The position numbers and the translations under genes were made by a program. A DNA stretch of 64,000 nt from Carnegiea gigantea (lineage: Eukaryota > Streptophyta > Magnoliopsida > Caryophyllales > Cactaceae): assembly GCA_029747015.1 (NCBI GenBank), contig JAKOGI010003121.1:1-64000 (forward strand), given 5' to 3'. Positions 24,600 through 46,156 of the stretch are shown one piece after another. The notes beneath the pieces are model-generated. The model saw only the letters and a program-made list of their open reading frames with translations. It was not told the origin of the DNA and ran no database searches. Positions within the stretch are counted from its first letter, which is position 1, and every line of letters begins with the position of its first letter.

Positions 24600-25650
24600 T
24601 CTTGAACTTGCTTAAGAGTGGTTTCCATACTCTGGAACCTATCATCCATCTTCTTAAGGACTTGTTCTAGTAAGAAGTTGGTCCTGTCTTAACTAGAGGG
24701 TTGTCGAGAGGGTTGGTCAAAACCAGGGGGATTAGTCTTAGGGCCATACCTAAGGTTAGGGTGGTCTCTTCATCCTTCATTATAAGTGTTAGAATAGGGA
24801 TCATACCTCCTTTGACCTTGATTAGAATAGACAGCATTAACATTACCCTCTTGCAGTGTAGGACATGCATCAGTAGGATGCCCTTCTAGACAACATATGC
24901 CACATATGACTGCTTTTTGGATCCCCCTAATAACAATCTTATTTAATATAGCAGTAATATGAGATAATTGACTCTCTAAAGACGAACTAGAACCAATCTC
25001 ATTGACCCTTTTTACTTGTGACTCCCTAACACCAAACTGTTGAGTATTTTGGGCCATTAGATTAAATAAATTTCTAGCATCAGTTGGAGTTTTATTAACT
25101 AGAGCCCCCCACTAGCAGCATCAACCATATTGCGGTCCATAGGAAGCAAACCCTCATAAAAATATTGAATCAACAATTGTTCAGTTATTTGATGTTAGGG
25201 ACAACTAGCACACAATTTATTAAATCTTTCCCAGTTCTCACAAAAAGCTTCCCCATTCATTTGTTTGATTCCACATATATCCTTCCTAATAGATCCAATT
25301 CAGGATGCTAGAAAAAATTTATCTAAGAATGATTTATGCAATGCAGTCCATGTAGAGAAAGATCCAGCAGGCATGTAATACAACCAATCTTTAGCATTAC
25401 CAAGCAAAAAAAAAAAGGAAAGGCTCGCAATCTAATTTGGTCTTCCGGAATTCCCTCAGGCACCATAGCAGAGCAAGTAATAAGGAATTCGCTAATATGA
25501 CGATATGGGTCCTCTCCAGCTAATCCATGAAATTTAGGTAATAGGTTGATGAATGCAGAGTTCAGTTTTAGGGGTTTATCTAATACAGCATAGGTAATGG
25601 ACATAGGTTGGATTTCTAGGTTAGGGGCAGCAAGTTCTCAAAGAGTAGAC
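24600..25650 (-). pseudogene. Athila gag, decayed
   Basis: The 25604-25323 frame reads LPKFHGLAGEDPYRHISEF, the usual start of plant Gypsy gag. A later frame (25057-24770) has a zinc knuckle CGICCLEGHPTDAC, spacing C-x2-C-x4-H-x4-C. The middle part (25080-25320) is recognisable but broken by stops and a small frame change. Gag would form the virus-like particle and bind RNA. It is non-functional here. Confidence 0.8.
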
Positions 25651-25863
25651 ATTCTTACCTCTTTAACTCTAAAACTTATTGGGTTAGGTTGACTCTCTTT
25701 GTTTTTAGCTTTCAATGTTTGCTCCTTGTCCTCTCCAATTTCTTTACCACTCCTTAATCTCATACATTACGGGAAATCTACAAAAAATTAAAATACTAGA
25801 GTTAAAACAAAACAATAAAAGTAGTAAAATTAAATAGAAGTAAACTAGTAATTTAATTTTCTT

Positions 25864-25881
25864 TCCCCGGCAACGGCGCCA
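25864..25881 (-). other. Athila primer-binding site
   Basis: On the minus strand the 18 nt TGGCGCCGTTGCCGGGGA lies 5 nt inside the 5' LTR. This is the tRNA-primed start site for reverse transcription. The match to tRNA-Asp is from memory. Confidence 0.85.
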
Positions 25882-25886
25882 AAATT

Positions 25887-28240
25887 TGTAAAGCTTGTCA
25901 TGGAGCTACAAATTTAGCCACTACCTCGATTTATAAATAATTTTTATAGCATAGAAAAGTAGGGATCGATCCCACGAGGAAAGATTATATCAAAACGCTA
26001 ATTTAATCCTAAATAACTTTACCAATCTAATTTATTGTTCCTCCATTTTGTAATTCTAAATTAAATCAAATTTAATTAATAAGAATCTGGAAGAATACCC
26101 AATATTACTCCTAAATATTCTGAATTTAATTCTGAAAATAAAACAGTAAATAGCTATCTTAAACAATCTAGAAAAATAAAAACAGAATAGTAACTTAATC
26201 TTCAACTAAAAATCAAAACAGAAAATAATAAACAGAAAATAAATATTAAAAATGACAAACAGTAACTTAAACTAATATTCTTCAAGTTTATAAGCTTACA
26301 ACTCTAGAATTGTATCCAATTAATCTCAGAAAAATTAAATCAGAAAATTACCACAGAATATTAAAACAGAAAATGAAATCTGAAATTGAAAATAAAATAA
26401 ACTGCATTAATATAAATGCGAAATTAATCAAAAAAATTACCCTAATTTAAGGACATAATTTTCTGGACTCAACAACACCTAATAGACGTGAAATAGATAT
26501 TAAAAACGTAATTTTTAGATTTACTGAAATAAAAACATGCACATATCCAATTCACGCAATAATTCTGAAAGATTATCAAATAATTTCCAAAAATTCCGAA
26601 ATTAAATAGAGGCAGATTAGGACACTATATAAACCCTAGGATGGATTAAAACTTGAAAAAAAACAAAAGAAACTATTTTTAGCCAAATTTCTAACACACT
26701 GGTAATTAAACGGTAAAACAGAATATAAATCAAATCTGAAAATTATAACTACTCTAAAAATCAAAATCTAACTAATCTAAAATTACCAAGACACTCCTAA
26801 AAGGCTATTCTTTTGGGGGAGGGTAAACAAAATTTATATCAAAGCTAATAATTGAAGAATAGAAATTGACAAACTAAACAAATTAACTAAAAGCAACAAA
26901 TAATAATCAAAAAATATCAAATTTATGAAAAATGCTTAGCATAATCTATATCCACCATGCAAATTAATATTTATCATTAATACGCAAGCCGATCTCATGT
27001 ATAAGTTAAACTGTAGAATACACCCACCAGCGGATCTTCCCCGTTTTTCCTTATATTATAGTTTAATTAGATCCAACCCTAATATAAACCCTACTAATTT
27101 GATAACCCTTACACCAGCGTAAGAATTTAATCAAACTAGAGCATTATATATTAGAAAAATATTATCTAATGCTTTGTAATCAATTTACCAGTAAATCGAT
27201 TTAACAATGATCTATAACGATTACCTAATTAAAAGAGATAGATTTGAGCCATCTATGATTAATTAGGGTGACACTAATACTTAAAAGACGATAACTTTTA
27301 CATATTAAAGCCCTTTAAACTTTCATATGAATTCGTATTAAACTAACTAGCATACATTCTAATTAATATAATACGAATATCATGAACGATAAATACTAAT
27401 CGCTATAGAATCATGAATATAAATCAACTAGACAATAAAGTATGAAACTTGTTTCAAAATAATTAATTTAGCATGATTTCAAATAGATTATACTAAGTAC
27501 AAGAGAATTACTCACTCATATTACAATTAAAATAATAAAATTCACCCAAATAATTCATGTTTAACAATAAACTAAACAACTAAAATAAATTAAAATAATA
27601 ACACAAAAAAAAGAAAATAAACTAAGAGAAGGAGTTATATTATGTAGAGATGATTCATCAAGATGGTGGTGATGGGAGGATGATTGAGGAGGAGATTAGG
27701 CGTGTGGGGTGTTAGGCGTGAAGGGGATTTAGCTTGATGATGACGATGAATCGTTGATGATGATGAGCTTTAGGAGGGTTGTGCCGTGGCTCCTTGTGTG
27801 GAGATTGAAGCGTGGAGATTGCCATGAAGTTGGAAGCGTGATGATGGTGAGATGAAGATGAAGGAGCTGCCGTGGTGATGATTGAAAGAGGGTGCCATGA
27901 CTTCCCTTTTATTATGGTGAGAGTGATGGTGATTAGGGTTAGTAAATAGGGTTTTCTTCTTTCTTTGTTCCTTCTCCCTTAAGACTTCTAGCTCTTCTCT
28001 AACTCTTGAAACCTTAGGCCAATTAAATAATTATAGAAATAATATTTTTCATAAATTATTATTTTTGGACCGTCTTTATAGCCAAGTGTGTAAAACCCGA
28101 ACTTCGATGTCTTCTCTTCTCTTTTTATTTTATTAATGCCCAACCTGAAAATATATATAAAATAAAGCAAATTAGACGCAATAATATATATAATATACTC
28201 AAAATAATTATTAAAACCATGCATGATTTTTGGCTTGACA
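25887..28240 (-). repeat. Athila right LTR (5' LTR of the minus-strand element)
   Basis: It starts TGTAAAGCTTGTCATGG and ends GGCTTGACA, parallel to the left LTR over about 2.35 kb with scattered substitutions and small indels. The element's promoter should be here. I cannot place a TATA box with confidence. Confidence 0.92.
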
Positions 28241-28245
28241 GATTC
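28241..28245. repeat. Target-site duplication gattc, right
   Basis: It matches 16977-16981. Removing the element and one copy rejoins the Helitron Rep reading (...RYVDS). Confidence 0.9.
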
Positions 28246-28888
28246 AACTATCTAAAAGCATTTTCAGAGTATACAACAACTAATGCTGAGTCATACCCAC
28301 TTTGTAGAAGAAGAAATACAGGAGAAAAGATACACATGAGAGGAGCTACGCTTGATAAGCGTTAGGTTATTCCATATAATCCATTCCTCCTTGCAATGTT
28401 TGATAGTCATGTTAATGTTAAAATATGCTCAACAACAAAAGCAGTCAAGTACCTATACAAATACATCTACAAAGGTCATGATAAAGTTTCTTTTAGGCTA
28501 TCTTCAACAAATGAAGAAACAGGACATGATGAAATTGCAAGATACCAATCAGCTCGTTGGATTTCACCGCCTGAAGCTGCATTGAGAATATTCGACTTTG
28601 ATCTTTACACGATGTACTCCTATAGTATCCATGCCTGTACATACACCAAGCATGCAAACAGTTCAATTCTCTAGCAAAGAAAGGCTTGAAAGAATTATGA
28701 AAGATGAACAATGAACAAAGACTATGTTGCTTGCATTTTCGAAACAAATTCAGAGTTGGGACCAAATCACAAATACTTATATCGAGAATTCCCAGAGCAT
28801 TTCACTTGGGATGGAAAAGAAAAAGAATTGAAAGAAAGAACAAAAGGGAAGGCAATAGGAAGAATTGCCTATGCAACACCATCAGAAG
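28246..28888 (+). pseudogene. Helitron Rep, tyrosine-motif half (duplication copy 1)
   Basis: It continues the Rep frame after the Athila insertion: CRRRNTGEKIHM, then VIPYNPFLLAMFDSHVNVKI and the catalytic-tyrosine motif AVKYLYKYIYKGHDK (about 28441-28485). Next come WISPPEAALRIF and YLYREFPEHFTWDG. Frame breaks and stops (for example TAG at about 28363 and near 28674) are present. The hAT-like element cuts the frame within TPSE/GERFYLRLLL. Confidence 0.88.
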
Positions 28889-29725
28889 TAGGGATGACAA
28901 AAAGTTGGGAAAAACCCGTCCTCATCGGGGCCCCGCCCCGAAATGGGGAAAAATCCCCGTCCCTGTCCCTGTTTTCCCATTGGGAATTTATCCCCGTTCT
29001 CATCCCCGTTCCCTATATCCCGACTGGGGAAAAATCCCCGTCCCCGTTACCATTTTTAATTAAAATTACATAAATAACCTCAGTCTCAAATTTTTAAATG
29101 AAATAAGGAAGGTTATATTTGTAATTTTTTTGGCAAAAACCTTAGACATATAACCATATTTTGTTTGTTGGCATTTAGAATTGGACTGATTCTTTCAATC
29201 TTCCTCATTCTTGCTTTGGCTGATTATGAAGATGGTGAGACTGAAGATGAACCTGATGTTTAGATGACTTTCGCTTAGGTTTCTTTGTTAAATTATGAAC
29301 ATTGTTGTGTTTCGTGGTGAAGAATTATTGAACTTTGGTTGTTTTTTAAACTTTTAGTTCTTGAATTATGGTTGTGTTTGATTGCTTTAAAATTTGATTG
29401 AATTGTTTTGTATAATTTGTGTATTGTCAGATTTATGTTGCATAACTGTTTAAACTTTAATTTGGTTTGGATTGTAAAATTTAATGAATTTTATTACACT
29501 TTTGTTGCATGGAGTTTAGAAGAGTTTGATTAGGTGGTAAAAAAAATTGCCGGAAAAATCCCCGTTGGGGACCCGTCGGGGATTAAATCCCCGCTGGGGA
29601 TGCGGACGTGGAGGGATTTTTTCCCTGCAACGGGGAACGGGGCGGGGACGGGGAGCGGGGATCCTAGTGGGGACGGGGACGGGGAATATGCCTCCCGTCC
29701 CCAACCCCCCCGGCTGCCATCCCTA
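28889..29725. mobile_element. hAT-like non-autonomous element, 837 bp
   Basis: The ends are TAGGGATG and CATCCCTA (8 bp perfect inverted). They are flanked by atcagaag (28881-28888) and atcataag (29726-29733), an 8 bp target duplication with one mismatch. The second Helitron copy shows the uninterrupted site accatcagaaggtgaaag near 31649-31666. Both subterminal regions are packed with CCCCG/CGGGG words (for example ggggacggggacgggg), as in many plant hAT elements. No transposase is encoded. Confidence 0.9.
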
Positions 29726-29733
29726 ATCATAAG

Positions 29734-31173
29734 GTGAAAGATTCTACCTTCGACTACTATTAGCTAATATTCAAGGGCCTACATCATTCACAGACTTACT
29801 CACAGTAAATGGCAAATTATGTAGTTCATTTCAAGAAGCAGCTACAGAACATGAATTTCTTGAATCTAACAACATTGTTGAAATCTATATAGAAGAAGGC
29901 ATTGGAGTTCAAATGCCATCTGCATCATGTCGCTTATTTACTACACTACTAATCTTTTCTGAGCCTCCAAATGCAAAGGATGTATAGTCCAAGTATTATA
30001 TCCACTTATCAAAAGACTTCCAATACACAACAGACAATAAGAATAAAGCTTGGATCTTACACAAAACAGTCACAGCAGTGCAAAAATGCTTAGAAGGCAT
30101 GGGAAAGTCACTAGCAGATTTCAATTTATCATAATTATTAACAGAAGCTAACTGTGTGATTGATTGGACGAAAGATGTAAAAGATGCACTTGCTGCATCA
30201 ATTCTAGAAAACCTGCTTTATGCTTGCAAAAAGCTAAACCCCAGACAAAAAAGGGCTTATAAAGCAATTATGCACCACATCAAGTACAGAAAACGAAGTG
30301 CGCTTTTTGTAGATGGTCCTGGTGGAACTGGGAAGACATTCTTATATCATGCACTATATGCAAGAGTAAGGCAATTAGGCAAAATTGTTTTGCCAACAGT
30401 AAGTTCTAGCATAACTGCTGCAAACATTTCAACTGGTAGAACTGCACATTCTTGCTTTAAACCACCACTTGATCATGAAAGCAGTATCAATTGTAATGTT
30501 GGAAAACAAAGTAGCCTTGCAGCTCTATTAAAAGAATCCTCACTGATCATTTGGGATGAAGCCTCAATGGCTCATAGACACAGCATCGAAGCACTTGACA
30601 TCCTACTTAGAGATTTATGAACCTTAGATGAACTTTTTGGGGGAAAAATTATCGTATTTGGAGGTGACTTCAGACAAGTGCTACCAGTACTTCCCCACAA
30701 AACACAAGCAGAAGCTATTGATGCAAGTTTAGTAAGCTCTTCACTTTGGTCTCAACTAAAAAACGTCAGCCTCACCGAACACATGAGAGCCAAAGAAGAC
30801 CCTCCATGTTCAGATTTTCTTCTTACCCTCGAAAATGGCAACTTACAAATAGAAAGTATTGCACAAGTGAAACTAGCACCATAGTTAATGTCATCCGTGA
30901 AAACAATCAATGCAGAATCCTCTAAGCTAATACCTAATATCTTACCAGAATTGCAATAAGAACACATAGACCCTAACATCTTCTCAAAAATAGCTATATT
31001 GGCTCTAAGAAATGAAGAAGTAGATGCAATGAATGAGCTCGTACTAGCTGAATTTTCAAGAAAAGCTACTACATACAATAGCTTTGACAGCATTGATGGG
31101 GAAGATGCAGCAAATTATCCACAAGAATTCTTGCATAAATTATGTCCACCTGGCATCAGCCCCCATGCACTCA
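29734..31173 (+). pseudogene. Helitron helicase, duplication copy 1 (C-terminus missing)
   Basis: It reads GERFYLRLLLANIRGPTSFTDLL and SASCRLFTTLL, then the PIF1-type helicase core: Walker A GPGGTGKTFLYHAL intact (about 30316-30357), Walker B LIIWDEASM and FGGDFRQVLPVLP. A TGA at 30618-30620 and stops elsewhere break the frame. After CPPGISPHALI the sequence jumps back to the start of the duplicated unit, so helicase motifs V and VI are absent from this copy. Confidence 0.88.
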
Positions 31174-33103
31174 TAGTCATGTTAATGTTAAAATATGCTC
31201 AACAATAAAAGCAGTCAAATACCTATACAAATACGTCTACAAAGGTCATGATAAAGTTTCTTTTAGGCTATCTTCAACAAACGAAGAAACAGGACATGAT
31301 GAAATTGTAAGATACCAATCAGCTTGTTGGATTTCACCGCCTAAAGTTGCATAGAGAATATTCGGCTTTGATCTTTACATGATGTATTCTCCTGTAGTAT
31401 CCATGCCTGTACATATACCAAGCATGCAAATAGTTCAATTCTCTGGCAAAGAAAGGCTTGAAAGAATTATGAAAGATGAACAATGAACAAAGACTATGTT
31501 GCTTGCATTTTTCGAAAAAAATTCAGAGTTGGGACCAAATCACAAATACTTATATCGAGAATTCCCAGAGTATTTCACTTGGGATGGAAAAGAAAAAGAA
31601 TGGAAAGAAAGAACAACAGGGAAGGCAATAGGAAGAATTGCCTATGCAACACCATCAGAAGGTGAAAGATTCTACCTTCGACTACTATTAGCTAATATTC
31701 GAGGACCTACATCATTCACAGACTTGCTCAGAGTAAATGGAAAATTATGTAGTTCATTTTAAGAAGCAGCTACAGAACATGGATTTCTTGAATCAAACAA
31801 CATTGTTGAAATCTGTATGGAAGAAGGCATTGGAGTTCAAATGCCATCTGCATCATGTCGCTTATTTACTATACTACTAATCTTTTCTGAGCCTCCAAAC
31901 GCAAAGGATGTATGGTCCAAGTATTATATCCACTTATCAGAAGACTTCTAATACACAACAGACAATAACAATGAAGCTTAGATCTTACACAAAACAGTCA
32001 CAGCAGTGCAAAAATGCTTAGAAGGCATGGGAAAGTCACTAGCAGATTTCAATTTATCAGAATTATTAACAAAAGCTAACTGTGTGATTGATTAGATAAA
32101 ATATGTAAAAGATGCACTTGCTGCATCAATTCTAGAAAACCTACTTTATGCTCGCAAAAAGCTAATCCCTGGGCAAAAGTGGGCTTACAAAGAAATTATG
32201 CACCACATCAAGCACAGAAAACCAGGTGCGCTTTTTGTAGATGGTCCTGGTGGAACTAGGAAGACATTCTTATATCGTGCACTATATGCAAGAGTGAGGT
32301 AATTAGGCAAAATTATTTTACCAACAGCAAGTTCTAGCATAGCTACTGCGAACTTTCCAACTGGTAGAACCGCACATTCTTGCTTTAAACTACCACTTGA
32401 CCATGAAAGCAGTATCAATTGTAATGTTGGAAAACAAAGCAGCTTGCCAGCTCTATTAAAAGAATCCTCACTAATCATTTGGGATGAAGCCTCAATGGCT
32501 CATAGACACAACATCGAAGCACTTGACATCCTACTTAGAGATTTATGCAACTTAGATGAACTTTTTGGGGGAAAAATTATCGTATTTAGAGGTGACTTCA
32601 GACAAGTGCTACCAGTACTTCCCTACAAAACACAAGCAGAAGCTGTTCATGTAAGTTTAGTAAGCTCCTCACTTTGGTCTCAACTAAAAAAAGTTAGCCT
32701 CACAGAAAACATGAGAGCCAAAGAAGACCCTCCATGTTCAGATTTTCTTCTTAACCTCGAAAATGGCAACTTACAAATAGAAAGTATTGCACAGGTGAAA
32801 CTACCACCACAGATAATGTCATCCATGAAAACAATCAATGCAGAATCCTCTGAGCTAATACCTAATGTCTTACCAGAATTACAACAAGAACACATAGACC
32901 TAACATATTCTCAAAAAGAGCTATATTGGCTCCAAGAAAAGAAGAAGTAGATGCAATCAATGAGCTCGTAATAGCTGAATTTTCAGGAAAAGCTACTACA
33001 TACAATAGCTTTGACAGCATTGATGGGGAAGATGCAGCAAATTATCTACAAGGATTCTTGCATACATTATGTCCACCTGGCATCAGCCCCCATGCACTCA
33101 TAT
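31174..33103 (+). repeat. Tandem duplication copy 2 (no hAT insertion)
   Basis: This unit repeats 28400-31173 in direct orientation without the hAT-like element. It differs from copy 1 by scattered substitutions and small indels. Confidence 0.9.
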
Positions 33104-33565
33104 TAAAGCCTAATAGCCTAGTTATTTTGTTGCGCAATTTAAATCCCAGCGGTGGACTCTGCAACGGAACCAGACTTATCTGTAAAGAGTTCTTCCCCAA
33201 GGTTATCCAGTGCACCATTGCAACAGGATACCACAAAGGAGAAACTGTTTTACTACTGAGAATATCTATGCGACCATCATCCTCTTCGAACTTTTCAGTC
33301 CAGTTTGAATGCAGACAATTCCCAATTAAACTGTCTTTTGCAATGATGATAAATAAATCTCAAGGTCAAACACTAGAACAAGCTGGCATTCCCTAAAAGA
33401 ACCATGCTTCTCACATGGACAACTATATGTGGCATTGTCAAGAGCAAGAAAATCAGAAAACTTAAGGATATTCTACAATGAGAACACACTTACACCAGAG
33501 CAGTAAGGATGTTTACAAAAAGCAATTGCCTTTGAGGCTCTTTTACGTGCAAATATTCAACAACC
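31174..33565 (+). pseudogene. Helitron Rep-tail/helicase, duplication copy 2 (with C-terminus)
   Basis: It repeats the tyrosine motif (AVKYLYKYVYKGHDK) and the helicase core, then continues into unique C-terminal sequence: VILLRNLNPSGGLCNGTRLICKEF, FPIKLSFAMMINKSQGQTLEQAGIP and, after a frameshift near 33395, FSHGQLYVALSRARKSENLRIF. These are helicase motifs V-VI. Walker A is altered to GPGGTRKT (GGG to AGG). A 1-base deletion near 32893 relative to copy 1 shifts the frame, and several stops are present. The exon ends at a GTAAGT donor (33566). Neither copy alone holds an intact, complete helicase. Confidence 0.88.
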
Positions 33566-36279
33566 GTAAGTTTCCCTAATGTTCCCTTAGTCCAACAGTT
33601 CTTACTACGGCTAATTTTCTTATTTTATCTTACCTGCTGTACTTCCTCTGACAGTTTCTGACTTTCTTTATATTACTATCAAAACAAGTCTTTTCAAAAA
33701 TTGCTCTACCTTCTAAATTACTATTTTCTAGCATGATTAATAATAAACTAACGAACCTACTCTTTCTAAACTATTCCTCATTCAGTGAACTCTATCAAAC
33801 AAGTAATAGTGTTTATTTACAAAAATATTGATTTTAATTGTGCTAATCTTGCTACAGAAGTAATATTCCATTCACTTATTAAACAAGTTCTATATATCCA
33901 GCAGTATAATTTTACAAGTATTTATCACAGGCATCATAATTCATTTTATTAATAATCTTGTTGTTGCCATTTTCCTTCATTTTATTCATGCGTTCACTAC
34001 AGTTTTTCCCTATCATTATGCATTCTAATAAACCTGACTACTTTCTTTTCCATTATTCAACAGGTTCTCAACATACCAATGCTTCATGTTGCTTACTTCC
34101 ATGTTACACAAAGATTTTTCAACGGCAACCAATAGCATTACTCTCATAAAGCTGATTGTATTGTACATTAGAGAACCACTTTTCCCTTATATTATCGGAA
34201 GCTTCAAACGTACACTCATAAATACTTCTTACTATTTAGCAATTTCCTTACTTTAAAATTCCATATTATTATAGTGGTTGTAGATTTTCATAGTACCATT
34301 CAAATATCACCTTACCTACTCTCAACTGAACTTTCCCTAAATAAACTCACCAAAAAATCAAAACAAGTTACAATCATAAATAAAGAAAATACACAAATCC
34401 AAAAATTCAACCACATAAATTTGGTTCTATCGGGAAACCGCTCTCATGACTAGTCAAACTCAAGTCTCAACAAGGCTTATACATAGAATAATAGAAAATG
34501 CATCAAGATCCTCAAACTTTATAAAGTCTCTCTTAAATCTTTTGGAAAGAAGGCTTTTTGGATCTTAAATGTTTACTAAAAATTCTCAATCAAACAATAC
34601 AATTAGATATTTTAAGTACTTAAAAAAAGTGCGTGCTCTTTCAAAATTTAATCTTATTTTGATAGCTAATTGTTGCCAATCATACTGAATTTAATGATTT
34701 TACGACCATTTTCACGGGAAAACATTTTCCTTCTCAGGAGGTAAAATCATTTTCCCCTGAAAATAATTTTCCCCTCCGCTATTTACCAAACAACGTAAAA
34801 TAGGAAATTATTTTTCGGAAAAATGATTTTACCCCCTACCAAACACACCCTAAATATGTTCTCATGCGGCACATATTTCTCACCTCCATTGGACCCGTGT
34901 GATCTACCAAAGTTCATATTAGCATATATAGCATTAGGACTTGACCTCTCCCCTGCACGGCTGCACCCAAAAAAAAGTCACCATATATACAATGTACGTC
35001 AATAGAAAGAAGCAAGCATTACAAATTTACATGGCAAAAACCTTATGATTTTCGGCTACTTGAGGAAGCCCTCAACATCAAACTAAACAAGATTAACCGT
35101 ACAACTTAAGTTAACCTTTCGCGCTTAAAGTACACATATTGTCTTACCTTATCATAAATTAACATGTTTTAGGTTTTAAAATCACTAATTTTTAATGATT
35201 GTGTTTAATTATGAATTACTAAGTTGAAATATCTACCGGCTACACTAGCAAAGTACAATGACACCCTAATCGAATCAACCCTATCTGCGAGGACATACGA
35301 TACACATATTTTAGAAATGTGATAGATTATGAATAAAAAAAGATGATTTTACACAATTTATAATTTATAATATGCTTTCACAATTTGATCATACCATTTA
35401 TTCAATTTTAAAATATAATAACATAATTTTTTAAATCAGAATCAGACATTTAAAAATATCTTATAGCAAAATATTTATTATTTCACATTATTAAATATCA
35501 TCTCAATCGTTCTACCTAACGTGTTGGCATTCACAGTCATTACTTCGCCCTTTCCCGTATATGACCGCCCTTCTGTTCCTGTCACATTCCGAAAGACCCA
35601 CATGGGTTAGACACTAAAGTTGGAAGGCCTTTCTACCAAGTCGCCATGTAGAGTATTATAGATCCACTTGTACGAGTTCCTTTATTAGTAGCTGTAGGAT
35701 AGCTTAGGACATCGTCGAATTTAGTCTGTGCTTGCTGAAGTGCAACATCATCGGGCATACCATGCCCTCCATCCATTCAAGGATAAAACTGATATCATTT
35801 GTAGATGAGGTACACTTGCCACAGCACATCTCAAGTGATTTTTAAGATAATGACTTACGATAGCATGCACGGTGTGGTGGGACGTCATTTTGTTTTAGGG
35901 TACTGCTCTAAACACATTGGCTTCTAAAGCATTGAACTACATGAAAGCAATTTTCTTGCCCGGGCAAAATAAACATTATGGCTAATCTTCCCCCTTTCAA
36001 AACTGAGCAGTATCTTTCCTGTCATCATACTAAGTTACTAACAGGAGACAAAGAGGTCGTAATATCCTCACAGACATTATCAGAAAGAAAACGAAAGCAG
36101 AAAAATGGTGATTGAGGTGGACAGTTTCTGAACTTTTTACTAATTAAATACAACTTTATGCTAAATTACAGAGAGAGGTACACTTATCTTGAAAATCAAA
36201 TTCAACCCTGTAGAACTCAGTACATATATACTATAAACCAAGAACAAAAAAAGATCTGATTCTGTAATTTCTGTGCTCT
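33566..36279. other. AT-rich region after the Helitron, no gene seen
   Basis: It starts with the presumed intron after the helicase exon. I found neither a further helicase exon nor the Helitron 3' hairpin/CTRR end. ORFs at 33958 and 34823 have no recognisable motif. The last 100-200 bases probably hold the FTSH 3' UTR. Confidence 0.55.
34690..34850. mobile_element. MITE-like remnant
   Basis: The stretch carries mirrored purine/pyrimidine words (gattttac, ggaaaacattttcc, ggaaaaatgattttaccccc) and ends taccaaacacaccct, like the ends of many plant MITEs. The left end is unclear and no target duplication was found. Confidence 0.45.
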
Positions 36280-46016
<9,737 letters not shown>

Positions 46017-46151
46017 ATGGCAGATTGGAGGATTGAGCATAGTGAACTCCAAGGCAACGTCCAAAAACCGAAGATACAACACCTAATTCTATCTCTGCAG
46101 CAAAGAGACCTACGAGAAAGTGATGATTTTCTTAGACTGTATGAGCAATTG

Positions 46152-46156
46152 GAAGA
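46152..46156. repeat. Target-site duplication gaaga, left
   Basis: It directly precedes the left Copia LTR (TGATGATGC) and is repeated at 51224-51228. Confidence 0.88.

Larger units (their letters stand above)
16982..28240 (-). mobile_element. Athila-type Ty3/Gypsy LTR retrotransposon inside the Helitron
   Basis: The element is 11,259 bp with LTRs of about 2.3 kb, TG...CA ends and a gattc target duplication. Coding is on the minus strand in the order gag, protease, RT, RNase H, integrase (Gypsy order). The primer-binding site TGGCGCCGTTGCCGGGGA starts 5 nt inside the 5' LTR and matches, from memory, the tRNA-Asp site used by Athila elements. The protease motif LDLGASIN also suits that lineage. 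Frames are broken by several stops. The LTRs align along their length with scattered differences, so the insertion is not very recent. The 1.2 kb between integrase and the 3' LTR has no env-like ORF. Confidence 0.93.
28400..31173 (+). repeat. Tandem duplication copy 1 of the Rep/helicase segment
   Basis: The segment from gatagtcatgttaatgtt to ccccatgcactcata is repeated directly after itself at 31174-33103. Copy 1 is longer because it contains the 837 bp hAT-like element plus one target duplication. At the joint, only the bases ata are shared by both parental sequences. Confidence 0.9.
13995..33565 (+). mobile_element. Helitron (rolling-circle transposon) coding region, decayed and interrupted
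   Basis: The envelope covers all recognised Rep/helicase sequence on the plus strand, with the inserted Athila-type element (16982-28240) and hAT-like element (28889-29725) inside it. Order: low-complexity N-terminus, zinc-finger-like motif, Helitron N-terminal domain, HUH motif (PHAHIL), [Athila], tyrosine motif (YLYKYIYKG), then a PIF1-type helicase twice through tandem duplication. I could not find the 5' TC end or the 3' hairpin with CTRR end, so the true element is probably larger. It may include the RPA-like gene and the 260-codon ORF upstream. Confidence 0.85.

Noticed and set aside
29530..29737. ORFs of 62-67 codons rich in P, G and R
   Set aside because: They lie in the CGGGG-rich end of the hAT-like element and reflect that repeat.
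34823..35005. 60-codon plus-strand ORF
   Set aside because: No motif, starts in MITE-like sequence, and no splice or promoter context.
33566..35100. Helitron 3' terminus (hairpin plus CTRR)
   Set aside because: I looked for a short hairpin followed by CTAG/CTRR and found no convincing candidate, so no end is claimed.
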